23,717 bases of DNA from DASSHC01 sp035693105 (GTDB lineage Bacteria > Chloroflexota > Chloroflexia > Thermomicrobiales > Thermomicrobiaceae): NCBI GenBank assembly GCA_035693105.1, contig DASSHC010000320.1, positions 1-23,717 of the forward strand. Direction: 5' to 3'. How positions within the stretch are numbered: position 1 is the stretch's first letter; every line of letters begins with the position of its first letter. The notes beneath the pieces are model-generated. The model saw nothing but the letters and a program-made list of their open reading frames with translations. It had not been told where the DNA came from and made no database searches. This document shows, in pieces, positions 14,344-22,057 of this stretch. The translations under genes and the position numbers were made by a program.

Positions 14344-15348
14344 GTGAGCGATCGACCGATCGGCCGCCCGTCCGACCCGACCGCGGCCAACCTGTACGAC
14401 GCCATTGTCGGCCGCTCGCGCGAGGTAGCGCCCGAGACGGCGCCGCGTCTGCGGTCGATCACCATGCCGACGATCGCCGAGATGCGGAAGTTCCGCGGCG
14501 ACACATCGGGCAACCTCGGCCCGCGCGCCTGCATTCTGGCGGGCACCGAAACCGTCCTCGACGGCGGCCAGGCGATCTACGTCTGGGACCAGTCGTCAGT
14601 GGCGAAGGACGACGGCGTCAACGTGGTGCAGGTCAAGGGCGTGACCACGGGGCGGTGGCGCCTCGCGATGGCCCTCGCGCCCCAGCACGCGGCCTTGCTT
14701 CAGACGACGGTGGTCGCGAACACCGGCTCTGGAACGTTCGCCAGCCATGCCAATGCGGTGGTTGCCCGCATCCGTATCTGGGCCAGCGGCGGCGGCGGCG
14801 GTGGCGCCAAGGCCACGGCCGGCAGCCCACAGGTGAACGTGGGCAGCGGCGCCACGGCTGGCGACTATCTGGAGGTCTGGACGACCACCATCCCCGCGAA
14901 CTGGGCCTTCACGCTCGGCAACCGCGGCACGGGCGGCACGAACCTCGGCGGCAACGGCAATGCCGGCGCCGATGCCACGGTGAGCGACGGCGTCACGACC
15001 TACACCGCCAAAGGCGGCACCGGCGGAACGGGGGACGCCGCCAGCGGCACCGGTGCCCACATCACGCCCGGGGCGGCACAGCCGGCGGTGGCGACAGGCG
15101 GCAACCTGAACGGCTCGGCCGCCGCCGGCGGCGACGGCATCCACCTGGGCAGCACGCAGGCGAAGAGCGGCGACGGTGGCGCGAACAGCCTGGGAGGCGG
15201 CGCCCAGGGGCGAGCGACCGACGGCGTGGGCGCGAACGCCACGACGCCCGGCACCGGCGGCGCGGGCGCGCTCGTGCTCGGCGGTGTCACAGGGCGCGTT
15301 GGAGGCGACGGCGCCGTGGGGGTGATCTGCGTGGAGGAATTCGGATGA
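14344..15348 (+). CDS. Tail fibre/receptor-binding protein with Gly-rich domain
   Basis: 334 residues from GTG 14344. The N-terminal part (residues 40-106: TIAEMRKFRG, LDGGQAIYVWD, KDDGVNVVQVK, TTGRWR) is the common particle-attachment or head domain of phage tail spikes and fibres. After a short stalk, residues ~149-325 are a Gly/Ala/Thr/Asn-rich array (GGGGGGAKATAG, GNRGTGGTNLGGNGN, KGGTGGTGDAAS) that resembles polyglycine-II-type fibre adhesins, and it ends in the strand GAVGVICVEEFG. It probably determines host binding. The stop is followed immediately by palindrome site 5. Confidence 0.78.
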   Translation: MSDRPIGRPSDPTAANLYDAIVGRSREVAPETAPRLRSITMPTIAEMRKFRGDTSGNLGPRACILAGTETVLDGGQAIYVWDQSSVAKDDGVNVVQVKGVTTGRWRLAMALAPQHAALLQTTVVANTGSGTFASHANAVVARIRIWASGGGGGGAKATAGSPQVNVGSGATAGDYLEVWTTTIPANWAFTLGNRGTGGTNLGGNGNAGADATVSDGVTTYTAKGGTGGTGDAASGTGAHITPGAAQPAVATGGNLNGSAAAGGDGIHLGSTQAKSGDGGANSLGGGAQGRATDGVGANATTPGTGGAGALVLGGVTGRVGGDGAVGVICVEEFG

Positions 15349-15371
15349 TTACCGTACGCCGTGTACGGAAA
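15349..15371. repeat. Palindrome site 5 (between convergent genes)
   Basis: CCGTAC, five bases, then GTACGG; 9 of 11 arm pairs match. It starts on the base after the fibre-gene stop and ends five bases before the stop of the minus-strand gene, so it separates two converging genes. Its core equals that of site 3. A hairpin could act as a bidirectional terminator here, though the copies inside genes argue against that as the general role. Confidence 0.78.
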
Positions 15372-15376
15372 TCAGG

Positions 15377-15712
15377 TCAGGGCGCGCGCGCTTGCGCCTT
15401 CAGCTCCGAGATCCGTTCCAGCACGTATGCCTCGCCCGGGGTGAGCATTTTGCTGCGGCCGGTGATGTGCTGCCGCCGGCAGTCCCAGGTCACGGAGCCC
15501 GTGAAACGTGCCCCGCGTTGCAAGAAGCTGACGAAGCAGGTCGCCGCGGAGCGGTCGCCTGTGCATTTTTCGACGTTGGCGTCGAGGTCGGGCGGCGCCA
15601 TGGACGCGAGGTCGTGCATCACGAACGAGCGGCAGGTTGGAAACCCCGCCGTGTGCAGGGCGCTGTCCACATCGCAAGAGACGGCCAGCAGGCAGATCAG
15701 GAAGAGTCGCAT
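15377..15712 (-). CDS. Predicted Cys-rich lipoprotein, only minus-strand gene
   Basis: 111 residues, starting at the complement of 15710-15712. The N-terminus is a short signal peptide (MRLFLICLLAVSC) ending in a lipobox-like LLAVSC with lipidation candidate C13 and Asp at +2, which in enteric bacteria favours inner-membrane retention. The mature part has four more cysteines (27, 50, 59 and 78), enough for two disulfides, and no family I recognise. Codon use is GC-rich. No strong ribosome-binding site is seen. It runs against every neighbouring gene, converges on the fibre gene and lies behind a palindrome. That suggests an independently expressed accessory ('moron') gene; superinfection exclusion is one possibility. 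The open frame extends further upstream, but only by overlapping the nozzle gene. Confidence 0.6.
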   Translation of the reverse strand: MRLFLICLLAVSCDVDSALHTAGFPTCRSFVMHDLASMAPPDLDANVEKCTGDRSAATCFVSFLQRGARFTGSVTWDCRRQHITGRSKMLTPGEAYVLERISELKAQARAP

Positions 15713-15766
15713 CCGGCAAGGATCGGCGATCCATGCGCGCAAGCGCAATCTGCGCGGGGGTTCAGT

Positions 15767-18700
15767 GTGAGCCTGCCCAAGATCAGCATCGCGTGGCCGA
15801 TCGACGGCGGCATCGACACGCTGCGGGCGCCGCTGTCGGTACAGCCAGGCTCGCACCTGCAGCTCGACAACGTGATCCAGGTCCGAAAGAACGAGTGGCG
15901 CCGGCGCAACGGGTTCACGCAGTCGGCCCTCGACACCTTCCCCGGCAATTCGTGCCCCTTCTTCGTGGGCACCCGCGGTTCCGGCCTGATCGCCATGGAC
16001 TCGGAATACGGCTGGTCGCGCTACTCGCCGTCGCTCGGTTCCAACCGCTGGTCGAGCGTCAATAGCGGCACCCAGGCCGCGGAGACGTTCACTCGGACGC
16101 CGGTCATCGAGACGGACACGACCAACATCGGCTTTGCTGTGACGGCCAACTTCTGGCTGATCGCGCACCTGGGGTCCGGTGCCACCGCGCGCATGATCCT
16201 GTTCGACAAGGCGGCCAAGATCCCCGTCTCGACGACGGATCTGGGCTCGTCGTATCTGCGCGTGCGCGGCGCCGCGACGTCCACCCACATGGTGATGTTC
16301 GCGGCCGACAACGCCGGGAACCTCAACACCTACGTCGTCAACGTCTCGACGGGCGTGGTCACCGGGCCGACGACCATCAAAACGGGCCTACACACGACGC
16401 AGCCCTACCTCGACGCCATTTGGTACGGCGGCAGCACCATCACCGTCGTCGCGCGGACGTCCGTCGACTCGGTACGGTTCATCGAGTTCAACCCGGCGAC
16501 GGGCGCGCTTGCGGCCGATCTGCTGCTGGTGGGGGTGTCCTGCGCCAACGCCTTGTCGCTGTTCCACGACCCGGACGCCAGCGGCCAGCGCTTCGTAGCG
16601 GCGTCGCACACCACGCCCACGACGCGCGTGATTCGCTGCAACAGCGCCGGTGCCATCACGACGAACGATCAGGTGGAGGCGATCAATGCGTCGCAGATCG
16701 CCGGCATCGCCTCCAATGCTGGCGCGGACTGGACCGTGGTCTACCGGCGCAGTTCCGACGGGGTGCCGAGGTCGAATGCGAAGCTGGCTGGCGTAGTCGG
16801 AGCCCCCGGCAATCTGCAGAACACCGCCACGGACCTGCAGATCGACAGCCAAATGTGGAGCGAGCCCGGTTTCACGGCTGGGAGGGGCGAGGCGCGGTTC
16901 ATCGTCGGGCTGCACTCCGCAACCACCGACGATCCGCAGGACACATGGGTCGAGGTCGCGTTCAGCAAGGGCAGCGCCGCGACGGTCATCTTTGACCCCC
17001 GATCGTCGCTGGTGCCGCTGAACGCGGCGCAGTCGCTCGCCGGAACGGCCGCGAGCCTCTATCAGGTCGTGAGGACGGGGGCGCGAACGTATTCGATGGC
17101 TCTGCCGGTGCTGGCGCACTACTCCAACGACGCCGGCACCATCACGCGGCGCTACAGCATCGACGTGTTCGAGCAGCAGCTCCTGTCCGGGTCGGAGATC
17201 GCCGCGGTGAACGTCGGAAACGCCGTGCCGCTGTTCGGTCGGACGGCGCTATTCCCGGGCGGCGTCACGTCCTACAGCGACGAGGGATGGATCAGGAACC
17301 TCGGCACCTACAACCCGCCGCGGCTCCTGACGCTGACCCCGGGCGCCGGTGGCGCGCTCACGCCGTCGACACGCTATGGGTACACCTGGATCGTCGAGGC
17401 ATTCGACGAAGACGGCAACGTCTGGCGCTCCCCGCAGGCGCCCACGACGTTCGTCGATCTCTCGCCGGTGCAGAACCGGGTCACCGTCGCCTATTCGCTG
17501 TGGAACATCCAGGAGCGGTCCCGCCGGTTCCGCTTCGTCTTCTTCAGGACCGACGGCAACGGCTCGCAGCTCTGCCGGATTCGCACCGACACCGTCAACA
17601 ACGGGTCATTCGTCGACGATCTGGCCGATTCGGTCATCACGAACGACGACGCAATCAAGAAGGGCGAGATCCTGTACACGACGGGTCTCCCGCCGACGGA
17701 GATCACACCGCCGTTCTCGCATCTGGCGCTCTTTGGCGACCGCCTTTGGGGTGTGAACCGCGACTACCGCACGGAGCTGTGGCCTTCGCGCAACCTGCGC
17801 CCCGGGCGGCAGCCCGAGTTCGTGGCGGACAACGTGATCGATCTCGACGACGGGTTCGGAGACATCACCAACGTCGCGTCGATGGATGACAAGGGCGTCG
17901 TTTTCAAGCAGAGCGCCGTCTACTTCATCCAGGGCGACGGCAAGAGCGACGCCGGCACCGGCGAGGCGCACACCTACGTTCAGATCTCCAGCGACGAGGG
18001 GGCCGTTGAGGGGTCGCCTGTCGTGTCGACGGGCGACCGCGTGTACTTCGTGGCCGAGCGTGGCATCCACTCGGTGGACAAGGCGGCCAACGTCGATTTC
18101 GTGGGGGCGCCCGTCGATCAGTACCTGCACCAGCCGGACGTGCAGACGCCCGAGACCATCTACGACGCGTGCTTCGTCCCGTCGGTGAACGAAGTCCGCT
18201 TCGTCACGACGAACTACATCCTGGTCTACAACCGCACCTTCGGGACCTGGACGCGCTGGACTGGCCTTTCGGGCATGCGGCGGTGCCTGGTCGTCGACGG
18301 CGTTTTTTGGCTCTTCAAGAGCGACGGCACGGTCTGGAAGGAAGGCACCAGCGCCCAGACGACCGATCAGGGCGTGGCGTTCACCGGGGAGATCCGCAGC
18401 CCATGGATCCGGCCGGCATTCGAGCAGGGCGGCACGAAGGCCACCATGGCGCAGCAGGGCATTCGATTGCGGCGTGGTCGCGTTCTGTTTACTCGTACAG
18501 CCGGTGGCGCCGGTGCTACGTTGATCGGGAAGATCTACCGGGACAACGACGACGCGAAAATCGAAACCTTCACCAGCGCGGCGGTGATTGGCTCGGTTCT
18601 CAGCGGTACCGGTGAGATGAATCCGACGAATCAGAAATGCCGCTCGTTCTCCCTGGCCCTCGTGCTGCCGTCGGGCGACACGACGGTGCGGGTCGAGGGA

Positions 18701-18772
18701 TTCGCCGCCGCGGTCTCGCCTCGCAAGGGCGATTTGGCCGTCGACGGCTCGTCGAAATGGGGGGCGCCGTAG
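15767..18772 (+). CDS. Large tail nozzle/stabilisation-like virion protein
   Basis: 1001 residues from GTG 15767, with a GGGGG stretch seven bases upstream; the frame is open to 15392, but the extension overlaps the minus-strand gene and lacks coding character. It is mostly repeated beta strands. The N-terminus ISIAWPIDGGIDTLRAPLSV and the late segment from residue ~706 (MDDKGVVFKQSAVYFIQGDG), followed by SDEGAVEGSPVVSTGDRVYFVAERGIHSVD and GAPVDQYL, match the beta-propeller-like proteins that close the portal channel in podoviruses (P22 gp10-type 'packaged DNA stabilisation' or nozzle proteins). It follows the adaptor and fibre genes in order. The assignment is by pattern, moderately sure. 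Confidence 0.72.
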   Translation: MSLPKISIAWPIDGGIDTLRAPLSVQPGSHLQLDNVIQVRKNEWRRRNGFTQSALDTFPGNSCPFFVGTRGSGLIAMDSEYGWSRYSPSLGSNRWSSVNSGTQAAETFTRTPVIETDTTNIGFAVTANFWLIAHLGSGATARMILFDKAAKIPVSTTDLGSSYLRVRGAATSTHMVMFAADNAGNLNTYVVNVSTGVVTGPTTIKTGLHTTQPYLDAIWYGGSTITVVARTSVDSVRFIEFNPATGALAADLLLVGVSCANALSLFHDPDASGQRFVAASHTTPTTRVIRCNSAGAITTNDQVEAINASQIAGIASNAGADWTVVYRRSSDGVPRSNAKLAGVVGAPGNLQNTATDLQIDSQMWSEPGFTAGRGEARFIVGLHSATTDDPQDTWVEVAFSKGSAATVIFDPRSSLVPLNAAQSLAGTAASLYQVVRTGARTYSMALPVLAHYSNDAGTITRRYSIDVFEQQLLSGSEIAAVNVGNAVPLFGRTALFPGGVTSYSDEGWIRNLGTYNPPRLLTLTPGAGGALTPSTRYGYTWIVEAFDEDGNVWRSPQAPTTFVDLSPVQNRVTVAYSLWNIQERSRRFRFVFFRTDGNGSQLCRIRTDTVNNGSFVDDLADSVITNDDAIKKGEILYTTGLPPTEITPPFSHLALFGDRLWGVNRDYRTELWPSRNLRPGRQPEFVADNVIDLDDGFGDITNVASMDDKGVVFKQSAVYFIQGDGKSDAGTGEAHTYVQISSDEGAVEGSPVVSTGDRVYFVAERGIHSVDKAANVDFVGAPVDQYLHQPDVQTPETIYDACFVPSVNEVRFVTTNYILVYNRTFGTWTRWTGLSGMRRCLVVDGVFWLFKSDGTVWKEGTSAQTTDQGVAFTGEIRSPWIRPAFEQGGTKATMAQQGIRLRRGRVLFTRTAGGAGATLIGKIYRDNDDAKIETFTSAAVIGSVLSGTGEMNPTNQKCRSFSLALVLPSGDTTVRVEGFAAAVSPRKGDLAVDGSSKWGAP

Positions 18773-20560
18773 ATGGGGGTCCTGGGCACCATTGGGAACA
18801 GCCTGAAGAGCGCCGTCAGTCCGAGCGGAATCAAGGATGCAATCGGAAGTCTCAAGCCCGACGACCCGGACGCGTCGAAGCAGCAGGCGCTGTCCGACTA
18901 CGCCAATTCGCTCGTCAAGGACGCGAACAGCTACCAGGGCACGCCCACCGATATCGGCCGCGATCCAGCAGCCAAGGCGGCTGCTGATAAGGCCGCCGCC
19001 GACTATGACAAGGCGCGGGCTGCATTCGACCCGATCCAGTCGAAGATCGGCCAACTCAGTGCCCAAGTCAGCGCCGCACAGGCGAACAACGACCCCGCCA
19101 GCGCGGCCAAGTTCCAATCCGACCTCGACGCGCTGAAGGCGCAGCAGCAGGGGCAGTGGGATGAGCTGAATCGCCTGAAGGCTGCGGCCGATGCAGCCGC
19201 AACTGCATACAGCAACTCCATCGACCCGCGCGTTCTCAGTCAGACCGCCAGCAAGGTCAACGCCCCGGCCGACGTCGCGGCGACCACTGTCACGCCGCCG
19301 TCCCTGGACTTCGACGCCGGTCTGGTGGCCGAGCAGATCGGCCCCGGACAGCAAGTGACGGCGCAGTCGGTGGGTCAGCCGACGGGCGTCACGGCCAAGC
19401 AGATCGCGGCGCCGACTGGCGTGGGAGCGATGCAGCTCAGCGCCGGCAGCATGGGCGGCGCGTCCATCAACCCGGACGCAATCAGGGACATCTCGCTCGA
19501 CGGAACGGTTGGCCGCAACGCCCAGCTGGGCGTGTTGTCGCAGTTGCAGGACGCCGCCGCCGGGAAGGCGCCGAGCGCCGCCGAATGGCTGCTGCGGAAG
19601 GGCATCGACGAGAATGCCGCCACCGCGTACAGCCTGGCGGCGTCGCTTCAGGGCCGCAACACCGGCGGGGCGCTGCGCGCCGGAACCATCGCCGCGCGCG
19701 ACGCGATCGCGAAGTCGTCCGCCGATGTGGCGGCACTGCGGGCGAAGGAGATGGCCGACGCGCGCCAGGCCGTCGCGAGCCTCGGAACGGCGATCACCGA
19801 GACCGACTACAAGGCGATGGCCTCGAATCAGACGAAAGATCTGACGGTCAACGTTCAGAACCTACAGGCTGAAATCGAAACACAGAAGGCGAACCTGGAC
19901 GCGGCCACGCGCATCGGCCTCGGCAACCAGGCCGCGGACATTCAGGCGAAGATCGCGACGCTGCAGGCCCAGGTGGACGTCGCGAAAACGAACGCCACCA
20001 ACTCGCTGACAGCTGACATCGCCACCATGACGGCGCGCCTCGACGCCAGCAAGGCGGACGCGGCCAACAAGCTGCAGGCGGACATCACGAACGCCAACAA
20101 CGAGCTGACCCGGCTGCGGTCGAACCAGCAGGCCGCGCTCGAAGCCGGCGAGCACAACCAGGCGGACGCCCTGCAGGCCGAGATCGCGCGCACCACGCAG
20201 GCGCTCGAAGCGGCCAAGGCCAATCAGACGGCGCTGCTCGAAGCTGCCAAGGCGACGGCGAGCAACCAGCTCACGGCCGCCACCGAGACGGCGAAGCTCG
20301 ACCAGGCCAACAACCAGTTCAACGCGACCCAGACCCTCGACGTCACGAAGACGGACGCGGACGCCGCGGCGAGGAATGCCGCCCTAGAACTCGCATACAA
20401 GCAGTTGGCGGCGACGGCGTTGGGGACGGCAGCTGGCAACCAGAATTCGATCAACCAGCAGAAGGCGCAGGCCGACACGTACCTGACCACGCTGCTGTCG
20501 GAACTACTCGGAAAGGGCGCGCAGACCGCGGCGTCGGTTTATACCGGGGGCCCGAAGTAG
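18773..20560 (+). CDS. Internal virion/DNA-ejection-like coiled-coil protein
   Basis: 595 residues; ATG 18773 directly follows the previous stop. It is extremely Ala-rich with long coiled coils: residues 65-145 (KAAADKAAADYDKARAAF, AKFQSDLDALKAQ) and 355-540. The second coil has an imperfect internal repeat: residues 378-409 (NQAADIQAKIATLQAQ) and 453-486 (NQADALQAEIARTTQAL). A middle part (180-235) is extended and repeats Gln/Gly/Thr (GPGQQVTAQSVGQPTGV). Such proteins in the late part of podovirus genomes are stored inside the capsid and ejected with DNA to form a trans-envelope channel. No enzyme domain is seen. Confidence 0.65.
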   Translation: MGVLGTIGNSLKSAVSPSGIKDAIGSLKPDDPDASKQQALSDYANSLVKDANSYQGTPTDIGRDPAAKAAADKAAADYDKARAAFDPIQSKIGQLSAQVSAAQANNDPASAAKFQSDLDALKAQQQGQWDELNRLKAAADAAATAYSNSIDPRVLSQTASKVNAPADVAATTVTPPSLDFDAGLVAEQIGPGQQVTAQSVGQPTGVTAKQIAAPTGVGAMQLSAGSMGGASINPDAIRDISLDGTVGRNAQLGVLSQLQDAAAGKAPSAAEWLLRKGIDENAATAYSLAASLQGRNTGGALRAGTIAARDAIAKSSADVAALRAKEMADARQAVASLGTAITETDYKAMASNQTKDLTVNVQNLQAEIETQKANLDAATRIGLGNQAADIQAKIATLQAQVDVAKTNATNSLTADIATMTARLDASKADAANKLQADITNANNELTRLRSNQQAALEAGEHNQADALQAEIARTTQALEAAKANQTALLEAAKATASNQLTAATETAKLDQANNQFNATQTLDVTKTDADAAARNAALELAYKQLAATALGTAAGNQNSINQQKAQADTYLTTLLSELLGKGAQTAASVYTGGPK

Positions 20561-22057
20561 ATGGCGGCGCTCGACGACACTCAGCAACAGCCACTGTCGC
20601 TGTTTCCGCCGCTGCCTGCACGTGTCGATCGCACCGAGTCCGACACGACGACCAGCAAGCCGGGCGCGACGAACGAGACGTCCACCATGGGTCCCGAGAT
20701 GCTGGCGGCCCAGAAGGCCCGCGAGAATGCCCTCGGGCAGACAATCGACGTCGCGGACAATAAGTTCGCGTACGACAAGAAAGTCGCCGGCATCAACGCC
20801 GACAAGGCCGCCAAGGAATTGGCGGCGTCCGACGCGACCTCCAAGGCGAAGGCGGACGCCGAGTCCGTCTACAAGCCGGACCTCGACCGCATGGCGGCGG
20901 AAGTGCGCAAGGCCCACGCCGACTACCAGAAGTACGAGTCGCCGGCGCTGTTCCACAACCGCGACGGCTGGGGCAAGGCCATCCTCGCGGCCAGTCTGGT
21001 TATCGGCGGCTTCAGCAGTGCGATCAAGAAAGCCGCCATGGCCCGCGTCGGGCAGGTCGATAACTCCGACCCCGTCGGAGACATCATCCGCACGGACCTC
21101 GATCGCCAGCGCGAGGCCGTCAAGCATCTGACCGACAAGGAGCTGTCGGCCAAGTCCGGCCTGAAGGACGGCAAGGATGCCCTCGCGGTCGAGCTGGCCA
21201 AGATCGACGCCAAGGGCGCGGAGATGTACAAGCGCATCGGCCAGTTCGCGACGATGCGCTTGCAGGCGCTCGGGATGGACCAGGCGCAGATCGACCGCGA
21301 CGGGACCATTGCTAAGGCGAATGAGGAGGCCGCGAAGGCCCAGACGTCCGCGGCGCAAGGGCTCGTCAACCGCCACACGGAGCACGAGGCGACCGTCACC
21401 CGGCACACGGGCAGCGGAACGACCATTAACACCGCGGATCCCAACGCCAAGCCGAAGGGCGGCAGCGCGGAGGGCGACAAGCTGGACATCCAGCAGCAGC
21501 GGATCCGGGAGAACGGCGAGAAGCTGCTGGGCGAGATCGGCAAGCTCACGCCGGCCGAGCGCGCGACCATCCAGGATCTGCAGAAGTCGTCCGCCTGGGC
21601 GGACAAAAACGTCACCGTCGACATGCTGCTGTCGAAGGCGGGCTACGACAAGGAGGGTGCCGCCTCCGCTCGTGTGAAGCGAGTCATCCGCATGGCCCAC
21701 GAAGTGGCCGACGCCAAGGTCACCATGGACACCGGCGCCGTGGCCAGCCCGGAGCAGACCCGCAACGGCATGAATCTGATCCTGCCGGGGCCGGCGGCCA
21801 CCAAGGCGGACATCCGATCCAACGAGGAATTCCTGCGCGGCGTGGTCAACAACTACGGCCGCTCGCGCAAGCCGCAGCCGGGCGCAGCGCCCGCTGCGGC
21901 CCCGACCGCGCAGCCGACACCCGCGACGCCACCGCCGCCCAGCACGCCGACGGCGGCACCGGGGATGGTCCGCATTGCGCCGACGGCTGAGCACCCGAAG
22001 GGCGGGACCGGGATCATCGGCCCCGACGGCAAACGCAGCATTCGGTGGGACGACTGA
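20561..22057 (+). CDS. Internal virion protein candidate with hydrophobic segment
   Basis: 498 residues; ATG 20561 abuts the previous stop. After a disordered N-terminus, helical coils occupy residues 45-125 (KARENALGQTIDVADNKFAYDK). A hydrophobic segment, ILAASLVIGGFSSAI (141-155), follows and could insert into a membrane. More coiled coil follows (165-275), then a polar linker (TGSGTTINTADPNAKPKGGS), a helical domain and a Pro/Ala-rich region, ending in HPKGGTGIIGPDGKRSIRWDD. This layout and position fit the second of a set of ejection proteins. The stop overlaps the next start (TGATG). The function is inferred from context. Confidence 0.6.
   Translation: MAALDDTQQQPLSLFPPLPARVDRTESDTTTSKPGATNETSTMGPEMLAAQKARENALGQTIDVADNKFAYDKKVAGINADKAAKELAASDATSKAKADAESVYKPDLDRMAAEVRKAHADYQKYESPALFHNRDGWGKAILAASLVIGGFSSAIKKAAMARVGQVDNSDPVGDIIRTDLDRQREAVKHLTDKELSAKSGLKDGKDALAVELAKIDAKGAEMYKRIGQFATMRLQALGMDQAQIDRDGTIAKANEEAAKAQTSAAQGLVNRHTEHEATVTRHTGSGTTINTADPNAKPKGGSAEGDKLDIQQQRIRENGEKLLGEIGKLTPAERATIQDLQKSSAWADKNVTVDMLLSKAGYDKEGAASARVKRVIRMAHEVADAKVTMDTGAVASPEQTRNGMNLILPGPAATKADIRSNEEFLRGVVNNYGRSRKPQPGAAPAAAPTAQPTPATPPPPSTPTAAPGMVRIAPTAEHPKGGTGIIGPDGKRSIRWDD

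Noticed and set aside
15388..15746. 10-bp inverted repeat GCGCTTGCGC/GCGCAAGCGC flanking the lipoprotein gene
   Set aside because: Simple GC-alternating sequence that is itself nearly palindromic and partly coding; likely chance, not an insertion boundary.
15392..15766. Upstream extension of the nozzle gene frame
   Set aside because: It overlaps the minus-strand lipoprotein gene antisense, has poor codon character, and a GTG with a purine-rich upstream stretch exists at 15767.
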